This document shows positions 9,278-15,845 of a stretch of DNA of 64,000 nucleotides, one piece after another. The DNA comes from AP-15 sp963788085 (GTDB taxonomy: Bacteria; Pseudomonadota; Alphaproteobacteria; ATCC43930; CGMCC-115725), in the NCBI GenBank assembly GCA_963788085.1, contig CAWBFS010000009.1:62001-126000 (forward strand), in the 5' to 3' direction. The notes under the pieces are model-generated. The model was not told the origin of the DNA. It did no database searches and worked only from the letters and a program-made list of their open reading frames with translations. Numbering within the stretch: the first letter of the stretch is position 1; each line of letters begins with the position of its first letter. The translations under genes were made by a program, and so were the position numbers.

Positions 9278-9306
9278 CTCGTATAGTGACAATTGTCACT
9301 TGTCAA
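9278..9306 (-). promoter_or_regulatory. higBA promoter with operator palindrome
   Basis: On the minus strand TTGACA (9306-9301) and TATACG (9285-9280) are separated by 15 bases. The perfect palindrome AGTGACAATTGTCACT (9285-9300) fills the spacer. A HigA dimer bound there would block RNA polymerase. Transcription would be expected to start within a few bases of the GTG at 9271, so the message may be leaderless. Confidence 0.6.
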
Positions 9307-9310
9307 CAGC

Positions 9311-9838
9311 AGAAAGCTAGGCGCACCCGCGACCTGTTGGCGCGCAACGGCATCGAATGCCCGACCGTCACTGGCGCCGGGACCGGCACCTTCGAATTCG
9401 AATCGGCGAGCGGCGTCTATACCGAATTGCAATGCGGCTCGTACATCTTCATGGACGCCGATTACGGCCGCAACCTCGACCGCGACGGCGCCCCGACCAA
9501 GGCCTTCGAGCCGAGCCTTTTCATGCTGCGCGACGGTGATGAGCCGCCCGACCGAGGACCGCGCCATCGTCGACGCCGGCTTGAAGGCGCTCGCCTTCGA
9601 CTCCGGCCCGCCGCTCGTCTGCGACGAGCCCGCCGCCACCTACGAGCGCGCCTCCGACGAGCACGGCCAGCTCGGCATCTCGGGCGCCACCAACCGCCTC
9701 CGGGCTCGGCGACAAGATCCGCCTCGTCCCCGGCCATTGCGACCCGACCGTCAACCTCTACGACTGGTATGTCGGCGTCCGCGCCAACCGCGTCGAGCAG
9801 CTCGCGCCGATCGCTGCCCGCGGCGCGGTGTATCGACG
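9311..9838 (+). pseudogene. DSD1-type aldolase C-terminal fragment, copy C
   Basis: This is the longest aldolase fragment. It starts at Arg-Arg-Thr-Arg-Asp-Leu-Leu-Ala-Arg-Asn-Gly-Ile, includes the Gly-Thr-Gly-Thr-Phe-Glu-Phe and Met-Asp-Ala-Asp-Tyr-Gly-Arg-Asn blocks and the zinc-site His-Cys-Asp-Pro-Thr, and ends near the Ala-Arg-Gly-Ala-Val-Tyr terminus without the stop. At least two frame changes (near 9530 and 9705) break it. No PLP-binding N-terminal domain precedes it. It is flanked by higB and vapC. Confidence 0.78.
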
Positions 9839-9855
9839 CCCGTCCCGCCGATCGA

Positions 9856-10236
9856 TCAGTCGAGGCCGAGTGTCGCGACGCTGTAGGGCCGCATCAGCCG
9901 ATCCTGCGTGCCGAGAACCATCCCTTCCAGGTAGGCCTGGGCGATTATCACGCGATCGAACGGATCGTTGTGGTGCGGCGGCAAGCTGCCGGCGTGCTCG
10001 GCATGGAAGCCCGCGACAGGCATGATCTCGAAGCCGAGCGCCAGCACCGCAGAGACGATCGGTCGATCGAAGTGAAGCTTCCCGATCGCCCGCTTGATAG
10101 CGATTTCCCATATTGTCGCCGCGCTGACGACAATCTCGTTCGTCGGGTCGCGCATCGCCGCGCGCAAGGTCGCCGCGATAAGGCGGGGCCGCTCATCCGC
10201 CCAGAGCAGGATGTGCGTGTCGATCAGCAGCCGCAC
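9856..10236 (-). CDS. vapC: PIN-domain toxin, VapC family
   Basis: A 126-residue PIN nuclease. The acidic residues that bind Mg are Asp6 (Leu-Ile-Asp-Thr-His), Glu44 (Ile-Trp-Glu-Ile), and Asp91/Asp94 (His-Asn-Asp-Pro-Phe-Asp-Arg), with a late Asp112. This is the VapC subtype with the Thr-His-Ile-Leu-Leu-Trp start. It follows vapB by five bases. It is expected to cut tRNA or another structured RNA when released from its antitoxin. Confidence 0.9.
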   Translation of the reverse strand: MRLLIDTHILLWADERPRLIAATLRAAMRDPTNEIVVSAATIWEIAIKRAIGKLHFDRPIVSAVLALGFEIMPVAGFHAEHAGSLPPHHNDPFDRVIIAQAYLEGMVLGTQDRLMRPYSVATLGLD

Positions 10237-10241
10237 AGATC

Positions 10242-10478
10242 CTACTCGAAATATTTCTGCAGCTCGGGCGGCAGGGGCGCATCGAAATCATCGGCGATGT
10301 AGGTGATGCCGAGCAGGTTCTGCCCAAACCGGCGCTTTTTGCGGGGCGGCTGATACGGCACCAGCTTTGCCTTCGGCTTGCCGGCTTTCGCAATGACGAT
10401 CTCCTCGCCAGCGGCGGCGCGGTCCACCAGCTTGGAGAGGTTCGTCTTCGCATCGTAGAGGTTGACGGTGTCGGTCAT
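10242..10478 (-). CDS. vapB: VapB/Phd-type antitoxin
   Basis: A 78-residue protein from ATG 10478. Residues 1-40 are the Phd/YefM-like DNA-binding domain (Val-Asn-Leu-Tyr-Asp-Ala-Lys-Thr-Asn-Leu-Ser-Lys-Leu-Val) followed by Gly-Glu-Glu-Ile-Val-Ile-Ala-Lys-Ala-Gly-Lys-Pro. The C-terminus (Asp-Asp-Phe-Asp-Ala-Pro-Leu-Pro-Pro-Glu-Leu) is the typical toxin-wrapping tail. The frame extends upstream to 10559, but that part has no family similarity. It is the first gene of a vapBC operon. Confidence 0.88.
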   Translation of the reverse strand: MTDTVNLYDAKTNLSKLVDRAAAGEEIVIAKAGKPKAKLVPYQPPRKKRRFGQNLLGITYIADDFDAPLPPELQKYFE

Positions 10479-10563
10479 CGCTGCGCCTCCGTCACGTCCC
10501 TGTGGCACTTCGCACGAATTGACCAGGTTGACCAACAGGTAATGACGAGTCAATCCCATTGCG

Positions 10564-10802
10564 ATGCGTGCGGGTCCCCGCTCGGCAAAGACAGGATCGT
10601 GCCGCCGGCTTCCTCGGCCAGCTCCGGGAGAAAGCAGCTATCTAAGCGGTTGACCAAAGATAAATCGGCGACTGTCAATGCCGTCACCCCGCGAAACGGG
10701 TTCAGGAGGACACGCTGCGGCCTTGCCCCTCTGGATTCCCGCTTTCGCGGGAATGACGAAAAAAGGGTAGTAATGCGTGCGGGTCCCCGCTCGGCAAAGA
10801 CA
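10564..10802. repeat. Pair of 30-bp direct repeats flanking about 180 bp
   Basis: Identical 30-base copies lie at 10564-10593 and 10773-10802, each starting ATGCGTGCGGGTCCCCG. The DNA between them holds no supported gene but includes a REP-like palindrome at 10735-10754. The arrangement could be a small non-autonomous unit or the trace of duplication or recombination between two dispersed repeats. Confidence 0.65.
10735..10754. repeat. REP-like palindrome
   Basis: ATTCCCGC and GCGGGAAT pair around a TTTC loop, the common extragenic palindrome embedded in a Gly/Arg-coding-like context seen across proteobacteria. Confidence 0.7.
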
Positions 10803-10855
10803 AGATGATCATGGATTACCACTGACGGCAGGCATCGACGACACAGTGAGACGAG

Positions 10856-11158
10856 ATGAGCGACGAAGAATTTGCCCCGGTCACTCCCGGTGAGTTGTTG
10901 AAGGAGGAGTTCCTGGCGGAGTATCGCCTCTCGCAGAGCCGTCTGGCGAAGGCGGTCGGCATCTCGCCCAATCGCATTGCCGAAATCGTCAACAACCGGC
11001 GGCGCATCACCGCCGACACGGCGCTGAGGCTGGGCCTCTATTTCGGCACCTCTGCGGAGTTCTGGATGAACCTTCAGAGCCGGTACGACCTGAAAATGGC
11101 GCGCCGGCACTTGACGCCGGAAGAGGCGGATCGGATCAAGGCGCAGCGGGCGGCGTAG
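10856..11158 (+). CDS. Orphan HigA-family (XRE/VapI) protein
   Basis: A 100-residue protein with an XRE helix-turn-helix at about 25-60 (Leu-Ser-Gln-Ser-Arg-Leu-Ala-Lys-Ala-Val-Gly-Ile-Ser) and the HigA signature Thr-Ala-Asp-Thr-Ala-Leu-Arg-Leu, Phe-Trp-Met-Asn-Leu-Gln. It starts at ATG 10856. No higB frame is found upstream or downstream: the upstream 300 bp are repeats and the next gene is a membrane protein. It differs from the HigA at 8653, so it is not a recent copy. It may be a solitary regulator or an anti-addiction antitoxin. Confidence 0.85.
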   Translation: MSDEEFAPVTPGELLKEEFLAEYRLSQSRLAKAVGISPNRIAEIVNNRRRITADTALRLGLYFGTSAEFWMNLQSRYDLKMARRHLTPEEADRIKAQRAA

Positions 11159-11343
11159 TCGCCCGCGAGGCCCGAGATGCTCGCCCGCGCTGACGGCGGG
11201 CCCCCGCGGAATGCGCCAGTGACGATTTCCTGATCTGCAATCGCGACGCGCCTGCAACGCTACCCTTGCCTCGCACGAGCGAGAGGATTCTATTCGACCA
11301 CCGAGCCGAATGGCTCGGCTTTGGGCAAAGGCTGGAGAAGGCG

Positions 11344-11631
11344 ATGCCGTCGGTCGATCAATTCATCGTCTGGATCATCGTTGGCCTCCTCGGGGGCAGT
11401 CTCGCCGGACTGATCATCAGACGGGAACGCAAGGGGTTTGGCATTTTACGAAATCTGGGTTTAGGCCTAGTCGGCGCTCTCGTCGGCGGCTTGCTCTTCC
11501 GCGTGTTTGGGCTTTTCCCGCGTCTGGGCAACGTGGCGATATCGTTGCGTGATGTCGTGGCCGCATTCGTCGGATCGTTGCTCGTCCTCACGGCGGTGTG
11601 GCTTTGGCAGCGCTGGAAGGGATCATCCTGA
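11344..11631 (+). CDS. Transglycosylase-associated / GlsB-YeaQ-YmgE family membrane protein
   Basis: ATG 11344 gives 95 residues. Three hydrophobic helices are visible (about 7-25, 38-57, 70-88) with Gly-rich turns (Gly-Leu-Leu-Gly-Gly-Ser-Leu-Ala-Gly, Gly-Ala-Leu-Val-Gly-Gly) between them, typical of this small inner-membrane family. The upstream 26 codons of the open frame look non-coding. The molecular role of the family is unclear; members are often stress-induced. Confidence 0.8.
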   Translation: MPSVDQFIVWIIVGLLGGSLAGLIIRRERKGFGILRNLGLGLVGALVGGLLFRVFGLFPRLGNVAISLRDVVAAFVGSLLVLTAVWLWQRWKGSS

Positions 11632-11644
11632 GAGGACGCTCGCC

Positions 11645-11704
11645 ATCCGCGGCAACCGCGTCGAGCAGCTCTGGCCGATCACCGCCCGCGGCGCGGTTTA
11701 TTGA
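11645..11704 (+). pseudogene. DSD1-type aldolase extreme C-terminus, copy D
   Basis: Twenty codons reading Ile-Arg-Gly-Asn-Arg-Val-Glu-Gln-Leu-Trp-Pro-Ile-Thr-Ala-Arg-Gly-Ala-Val-Tyr-stop. They are the same ending as copies A and C, but nothing of the rest of the gene is attached. They begin 13 bases after the GlsB-like stop codon. Confidence 0.7.
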
Positions 11705-12285
11705 CGCGATCGCGACATCCCACTCGCTCTGCTTCTTGGGGAGCCCTCCTTGGTCCGAGTTGCCGCGCCCTTCTGCTGCCGCTGGGGTGAGCAGTCCGCG
11801 GGCAATCTCTTCGGGTCATCAAAACCGATCGGTTCGACTGTTCGGGGATCAATCGCCGCCAATTCACGGAGCGTTGGGTGCCCCATCAGCTGTTCAAATT
11901 CGCCCGGACGGGACAGCCACCTTCGGAGCGAGTTAAATTCGAACCCCGGCGCCGTGCGCGCCAGGGCGCGGAACAGACGAGTGATTATGGGATAATCGGC
12001 TGGTCCGTAGAAAGCGATCTCGGGTGCGAGGTCGAGTTCATGCTCGAGTGCGACGTCGAGCAATGCCAAGAAATCTTCTATTGTAGCCGCTGACGCCTCC
12101 CGGATCTCGGCGACGAGCGAATTGATTTCGAGCAGGAGCCTCGCCTGGCGCTCGCGCATTGGCGCCAAGTCGGCCCCCCTCGCCCGGGCTGCGTCGATTG
12201 CAATGGCGAGCTCATGGTGCTCGTCTTCCAGGTTAGCCCATTGCTTGTGCAGCACGAAGGCTGAGGATCCTGGGCTTTCGGTCAC
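11698..12285 (-). CDS. Hypothetical protein with N-terminal coiled coil
   Basis: A 195-residue frame from 12285. Residues about 15-65 are rich in Glu, Ala, Arg and Leu with heptad-like spacing and probably form a coiled coil. The middle has a compact segment with Phe-Tyr-Gly-Pro-Ala-Asp-Tyr and Trp-Leu-Ser-Arg-Pro. The C-terminal 30 residues are basic and low complexity and overlap aldolase copy D, so the true C-terminus may have been replaced. I recognise no family. Confidence 0.45.
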   Translation of the reverse strand: MTESPGSSAFVLHKQWANLEDEHHELAIAIDAARARGADLAPMRERQARLLLEINSLVAEIREASAATIEDFLALLDVALEHELDLAPEIAFYGPADYPIITRLFRALARTAPGFEFNSLRRWLSRPGEFEQLMGHPTLRELAAIDPRTVEPIGFDDPKRLPADCSPQRQQKGAATRTKEGSPRSRASGMSRSRQ

Positions 12286-12636
12286 AGTTTATCTCCCTTG
12301 GCCACTACCGGGATCAACCGACGATGGCACGCTTGCACTTAACAGATACGTCCCGCCGGCGGCGCGGTGGTATCTCGTGGAGCGGCGGCATCGTGTCGCT
12401 CGCCCGGGCGCAGACCTTCGGTGGCGGTCGCCGATGCAACAAGTCGCATTGACTACGCCACGCCTGATCGGGTATTGCGCCGACAGCGATAGTATCGGCC
12501 GCCGCTCGCGGAAAAGGTGACACGGCCTTCCGGGCCCCGCTATGATGACATCGAGACCTAGGGTGCTGGCGACACGATACGTCGCCCGAGATCGGTTGTC
12601 ACTGCGTGATCCGCGACGCTCGGAAAGGGCGAGACG
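12286..12636. other. Intergenic stretch with no supported gene
   Basis: Open frames here are short or are antisense to the BTAD gene. No ribosome site with a convincing start, no repeat and no RNA gene was seen. It separates divergently oriented genes, so it should hold the promoters of both. Confidence 0.4.
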
Positions 12637-13503
12637 GTGAGATCTAATTTTAGTCCGGCGGAGGAGTATATCCCTGCTGCGTCTACGGGCGGGTGGGTAC
12701 CGCGGGCTTTGCCGAGAATTTATTTGGTCGGGACCATGCGGGCGGTCGCGCCCGGCGGCGCCGACTTTTTGCCGCGTGGACGAAAAACACGCGGGTTGCT
12801 GGCCTGCTTGTGCCTCGCGCAAGGCGAGCGTGTCTCGCGCAGTCGTCTTGTCGGTCTGTTGTGGGATCGTTCGCCCGACGCGCAGGCCCGGATGAGCTTG
12901 CGGCAATCGCTGTCAGAGCTCAACAGCGTGGTCAACCGCCACGTCCCCAGCCTCGTCGAGATCGATCGCGAGAGTGTGCGGATTGATGTCCGGAAGTGCT
13001 GGGTCGATGCGCTCGCAATCCTCCAGGCGAGCGCTGACCCTACTGGCGAAACCAACAATCTCCTCCAGCCCTATAGCGAGCGCCTCCTCGAAGATCTCGA
13101 CGGGATCACACCGGCCTTCGACCAATGGCTTGCGGCCGAGCGAACGTGCTTCGAGGATCGTGTGCGGAAAATCTTGGAGGCGGAACTAGACCGCCTGACT
13201 GAACAGCACGCGAAACCGGAAATGCGCGCGGCGGCCGCGCGCCGGTTGGTCAACTTCGAGCCGACGCATGAGGGCGCCGTGCGCACTCTGATGAGGGCTT
13301 TTGCGGAAATGGGCGATCGCCCGCAGGCGATCCGCGAATTCGAGCGTTGCCGTCAGGCGTTGCAAACCGTGCTCGATCTGCCGCCTTCAAAAGAGACCAC
13401 CGCCGTTTACGAAGCAATCCGGATCGAATCGCCCCAACGGGCTCCTTCGATGATCTCCGAGGAACGTCGAGGGGACGGGTCTGGCGAAGCGCGCGGAGGC
13501 TAG
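12637..13503 (+). CDS. BTAD-domain (SARP-like) transcriptional regulator, N-terminal part of a probable split gene
   Basis: GTG 12637 follows GAAAGGGCGA. Residues about 28-105 form an OmpR-like winged helix (Arg-Ile-Tyr-Leu-Val-Gly, then Leu-Leu-Trp-Asp-Arg-Ser-Pro-Asp-Ala-Gln-Ala-Arg). Residues about 120-265 are the bacterial transcriptional activation domain with TPR-like helices (Leu-Leu-Glu-Asp-Leu-Asp, Ala-Ile-Arg-Glu-Phe-Glu-Arg-Cys). The frame stops at 13503 and the next ORF begins ten bases on in another frame with the TolB/TPR part normally fused to it. A single indel near 13450-13500 would join them into a regulator of about 725 residues. Confidence 0.75.
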   Translation: MRSNFSPAEEYIPAASTGGWVPRALPRIYLVGTMRAVAPGGADFLPRGRKTRGLLACLCLAQGERVSRSRLVGLLWDRSPDAQARMSLRQSLSELNSVVNRHVPSLVEIDRESVRIDVRKCWVDALAILQASADPTGETNNLLQPYSERLLEDLDGITPAFDQWLAAERTCFEDRVRKILEAELDRLTEQHAKPEMRAAAARRLVNFEPTHEGAVRTLMRAFAEMGDRPQAIREFERCRQALQTVLDLPPSKETTAVYEAIRIESPQRAPSMISEERRGDGSGEARGG

Positions 13504-13513
13504 GCCGCCCGCC

Positions 13514-14821
13514 GTGTTTCCGGTTCGATGGGAGATCAGGAAGCACAGCGAGCCCGCTGTCGCTCCGCTGTACGATCCGGCGGGTGAGGCCAAGCGCGAA
13601 CCCTCGATTGCAGTGCTGCCTTTTCGCAATCTCAGCGGCGATCCGGCGCATCACCTCATTGCCGAGGGGCTGGCGGAGGATCTTATCGAAGCACTGTCGC
13701 GGGTTCCGAATTTTTTTGTGATTTCCCGGCTGTCGACACTGGCATTCAGAAATCAGGATCGTCATCCGCGCGAGATCGGCGATGCGTTGGGGGTTCGTTA
13801 CGTTCTCTCCGGCAGTATGAGAATCCTGGAAGATCGTCTGCGTTTGACCATTGAACTCACCGATACGCAGTCGGGCGCTGCGCTCTGGTACTCGAAGCTC
13901 GACGAACGATTTGCCGACCTCTTCGAGGTCCAGGATCGCTTGTCCGAGATGATTGTCCGAAAGGTCGCGCCCTACTTGCACGCAGCTGAAATGAACCGGA
14001 TTCGCGTCAAGCGGCCGGACAGCCTGGAGGCCTACGACCTCTTTCTGCGCGCTCAGGAGAATATGCACAATTCCGCGCGCTCCGTCTTCGAGACGTCGGA
14101 GGCGCTGTTTGACGCCGCGATCGCGAAGGATCCGCACTACGCCGCTGCTCTCGCTTGGCGGGCTTACTGGCATGTGCTGCGCGTCGGACAAGGCTGGTCG
14201 CCCGATCCGGCCGACGACGCAATGCAGGCCGACCACTTTGCGCGGGGGGCAATCGAATGCAACAGTGTGGAACCGATGGCACTTGCCATTCACGGCCACA
14301 TTGCGTCCTATCTCTATAAGGATTTCGATCTCGCATTCCGCCGTTTCGAGACGGCCCTGAGCATCAACGCCAACGCACCACCAGCGTGGCTGTGGAGCGC
14401 AGCGGCGCATGCCTGGATGGGCAATGGTTCCCGCGCCATAGAGGAAATCAACAAAGCGATGGCTCTGTCGCCCTACGATCCACTGATGTATGCTTATAGC
14501 GGCATCGCTGGAATTGCTTATCTTGTTGACGGCCAGTGCGAGCGGGCAATCGAGTGCGCTCTGCGGTCCTTACGCGAGAACCGCACTTACACGCATGCAT
14601 ATCGGCTACTGGTGTTCGCTCTGGTGCTGGCCGGCCGGGAGGACGAAGCCCGCGCGCCAGCACGGCGTTTATTGGAACTGGAGCCGGGGCTTACGGTAGC
14701 GGGGTTCCGGCGCCGCTACCCCGGCAGCGATAGCCCGCATGCCGACCTCTTTTGCGATGCCCTCGCGCGAGCCGGGATCCCGCTTTCTGGTGCGAGCGCA
14801 ACCGGAACGGCGCGCGAATAG
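13514..14821 (+). CDS. TolB-like / TPR sensor part of the BTAD regulator
   Basis: The 435-residue frame begins at a weak GTG. Residues about 30-130 match the TolB-N-like domain often found behind BTAD or adenylate-cyclase domains (Ile-Ala-Val-Leu-Pro-Phe-Arg-Asn-Leu-Ser-Gly-Asp, then Ala-Glu-Gly-Leu-Ala-Glu-Asp-Leu-Ile). TPR-like helical repeats follow to about residue 400. It probably senses a partner or ligand for the upstream DNA-binding part. The poor start and frame offset support a frameshifted single gene, but two translationally coupled genes cannot be excluded. Confidence 0.75.
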   Translation: MFPVRWEIRKHSEPAVAPLYDPAGEAKREPSIAVLPFRNLSGDPAHHLIAEGLAEDLIEALSRVPNFFVISRLSTLAFRNQDRHPREIGDALGVRYVLSGSMRILEDRLRLTIELTDTQSGAALWYSKLDERFADLFEVQDRLSEMIVRKVAPYLHAAEMNRIRVKRPDSLEAYDLFLRAQENMHNSARSVFETSEALFDAAIAKDPHYAAALAWRAYWHVLRVGQGWSPDPADDAMQADHFARGAIECNSVEPMALAIHGHIASYLYKDFDLAFRRFETALSINANAPPAWLWSAAAHAWMGNGSRAIEEINKAMALSPYDPLMYAYSGIAGIAYLVDGQCERAIECALRSLRENRTYTHAYRLLVFALVLAGREDEARAPARRLLELEPGLTVAGFRRRYPGSDSPHADLFCDALARAGIPLSGASATGTARE

Positions 14822-14843
14822 TCCTGCCGTAAGTCTTTAGCCG

Positions 14844-14867
14844 AGGCCGGCACGGGTTAGCCGGCCT
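14844..14867. terminator. GC-rich hairpin after the TolB/TPR gene
   Basis: AGGCCGGC and GCCGGCCT pair around an eight-base loop, 23 bases past the stop codon. No T-run follows, so termination would need Rho or be weak. Confidence 0.3.
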
Positions 14868-14886
14868 TCCCGCCGCGGATCCAGAT

Positions 14887-15087
14887 CTAGGGCGGGTACT
14901 CGCGGGTAGGTATTTCCGCTCTCGACGCGAAATGATCAGCTCTTCGATCGAAGTTCGCCGCAAGGTTGAGCAGCTCCCGTCTGGCGCCGGGAAAGTGGCA
15001 TTGGCGAGCCACGTCGCGCAGCTTGTGTGCGATTTCTCGATAATGGGCGCCGTCACGCGGGGAGGCACTATCCAGTGTCACGTTCAC
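14887..15087 (-). CDS. Small conserved helical protein (about 66 residues)
   Basis: GTG 15087 has GAGGG nine bases upstream; a TTG at 15099 would sit inside that ribosome site. The sequence contains Tyr-Arg-Glu-Ile-Ala-His-Lys-Leu-Arg-Asp-Val-Ala and Phe-Pro-Gly-Ala-Arg-Arg-Glu-Leu-Leu, a pattern I associate with many small uncharacterised alphaproteobacterial proteins. It lies nine bases after the SciP-like gene and is probably cotranscribed. Function unknown. Confidence 0.6.
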   Translation of the reverse strand: MNVTLDSASPRDGAHYREIAHKLRDVARQCHFPGARRELLNLAANFDRRADHFASRAEIPTREYPP

Positions 15088-15095
15088 AAACGCCC

Positions 15096-15476
15096 TCAAT
15101 CGGCCAATTTAGCAACGCGGAGCGTGACCCCTGCACGACGCGGCGAGCGATACTGCTGAATGCGAGTCGCGCGTAACCCGGCAAGACCATGAAGCTCGAA
15201 CGCACGGTCCCAGGAAAGGAGCTCTTCCTCGGACAACTGGTAAATACGGCAAGCCTCCTCGATCGTGAGGCCGCCGCGACGCACGGCAGCGACCACCGCA
15301 GCTTTGCGGCGCACTACCCATCTTTTGGTGTTCGGGGGTGGCAGGTTTTGCATGAGCGGTGCCCTGCTCAGTAACTCATCGGCAGCGTTCCCATTGGACG
15401 GCGCGAGGATCCCGAGGTCCGGTCTCGTATCAGCGACACCCGCCGGCACCCGATCAAGTCGGCAAGATAGCTGCAT
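15096..15476 (-). CDS. DUF1153 / SciP-like protein (CtrA-control family paralog)
   Basis: The 126-residue product carries the family core: Leu-Pro-Pro-Pro-Asn-Thr-Lys-Arg-Trp-Val-Val-Arg-Arg-Lys-Ala-Ala-Val-Val, then a helix-turn-helix (Leu-Thr-Ile-Glu-Glu-Ala-Cys-Arg-Ile-Tyr) and Leu-Leu-Ser-Trp-Asp-Arg-Ala-Phe, ending Thr-Arg-Ile-Gln-Gln-Tyr-Arg. In Caulobacter SciP binds CtrA and blocks its activation of transcription. This copy has a longer N-terminus lacking the usual Gly-Pro-Asp-Gly segment and a longer tail, so it is probably a paralog rather than the housekeeping SciP. The start could also be the Met before Gln-Asn-Leu-Pro-Pro-Pro. Confidence 0.75.
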   Translation of the reverse strand: MQLSCRLDRVPAGVADTRPDLGILAPSNGNAADELLSRAPLMQNLPPPNTKRWVVRRKAAVVAAVRRGGLTIEEACRIYQLSEEELLSWDRAFELHGLAGLRATRIQQYRSPRRAGVTLRVAKLAD

Positions 15477-15845
15477 TCCGCGCGCTCCTGTTCTATCGGG
15501 CAGGCTTTTGACGCCCGGCCAATTCCCATTCTGCTCACGATCTTTTCACGCTTTCACGCATGTCGCCACCAGTTTTTTCCACTTCCTGAGGGGTCTCTCA
15601 AGTTCCGTCAGCGGGGCGTCAAGGCGTTGACGAATCGAGGATCGAGCCATTTGCAGCCGGGAGTAGGGTTAAAGTGGAATGGTCGCCCGACATCATGCAA
15701 TCCGCATGCCGAGGCGTGGAATTTCACACACTATTCACGATGTGAATGGAATTTTTTCACGTTTGCTTCTTGCGCTGTCTGCGAATCTCGGCCTCGTTGT
15801 GAACGGGAGCGATCTTGCTCTTAACGCGATCGAGGAGACCACCAG
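15477..15845 (+). promoter_or_regulatory. Upstream region of the repeat ORF with an inverted repeat
   Basis: No gene was supported here. It is locally AT-rich compared with the flanks. ATTCAC and GTGAAT pair around GAT at 15733-15747, within a cluster of repeated TTCAC words (15542-15770). This could be an operator for the tandem-repeat gene that starts at 15846. The ribosome site GAGGAG at 15832-15837 is eight bases before that ATG. Confidence 0.4.

Noticed and set aside
10550..11257. 235-codon minus-strand frame
   Set aside because: It runs antisense through the HigA-like gene and through a REP palindrome, giving the familiar repeat-derived Pro-Arg-Lys-Arg-Glu-Ser string; not a gene.
12340..12375. 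A sixth aldolase fragment near the GGCGGCGCGGTG word
   Set aside because: Similarity to the Ala-Arg-Gly-Ala-Val-Tyr ending is about a dozen GC-rich bases and could be chance.
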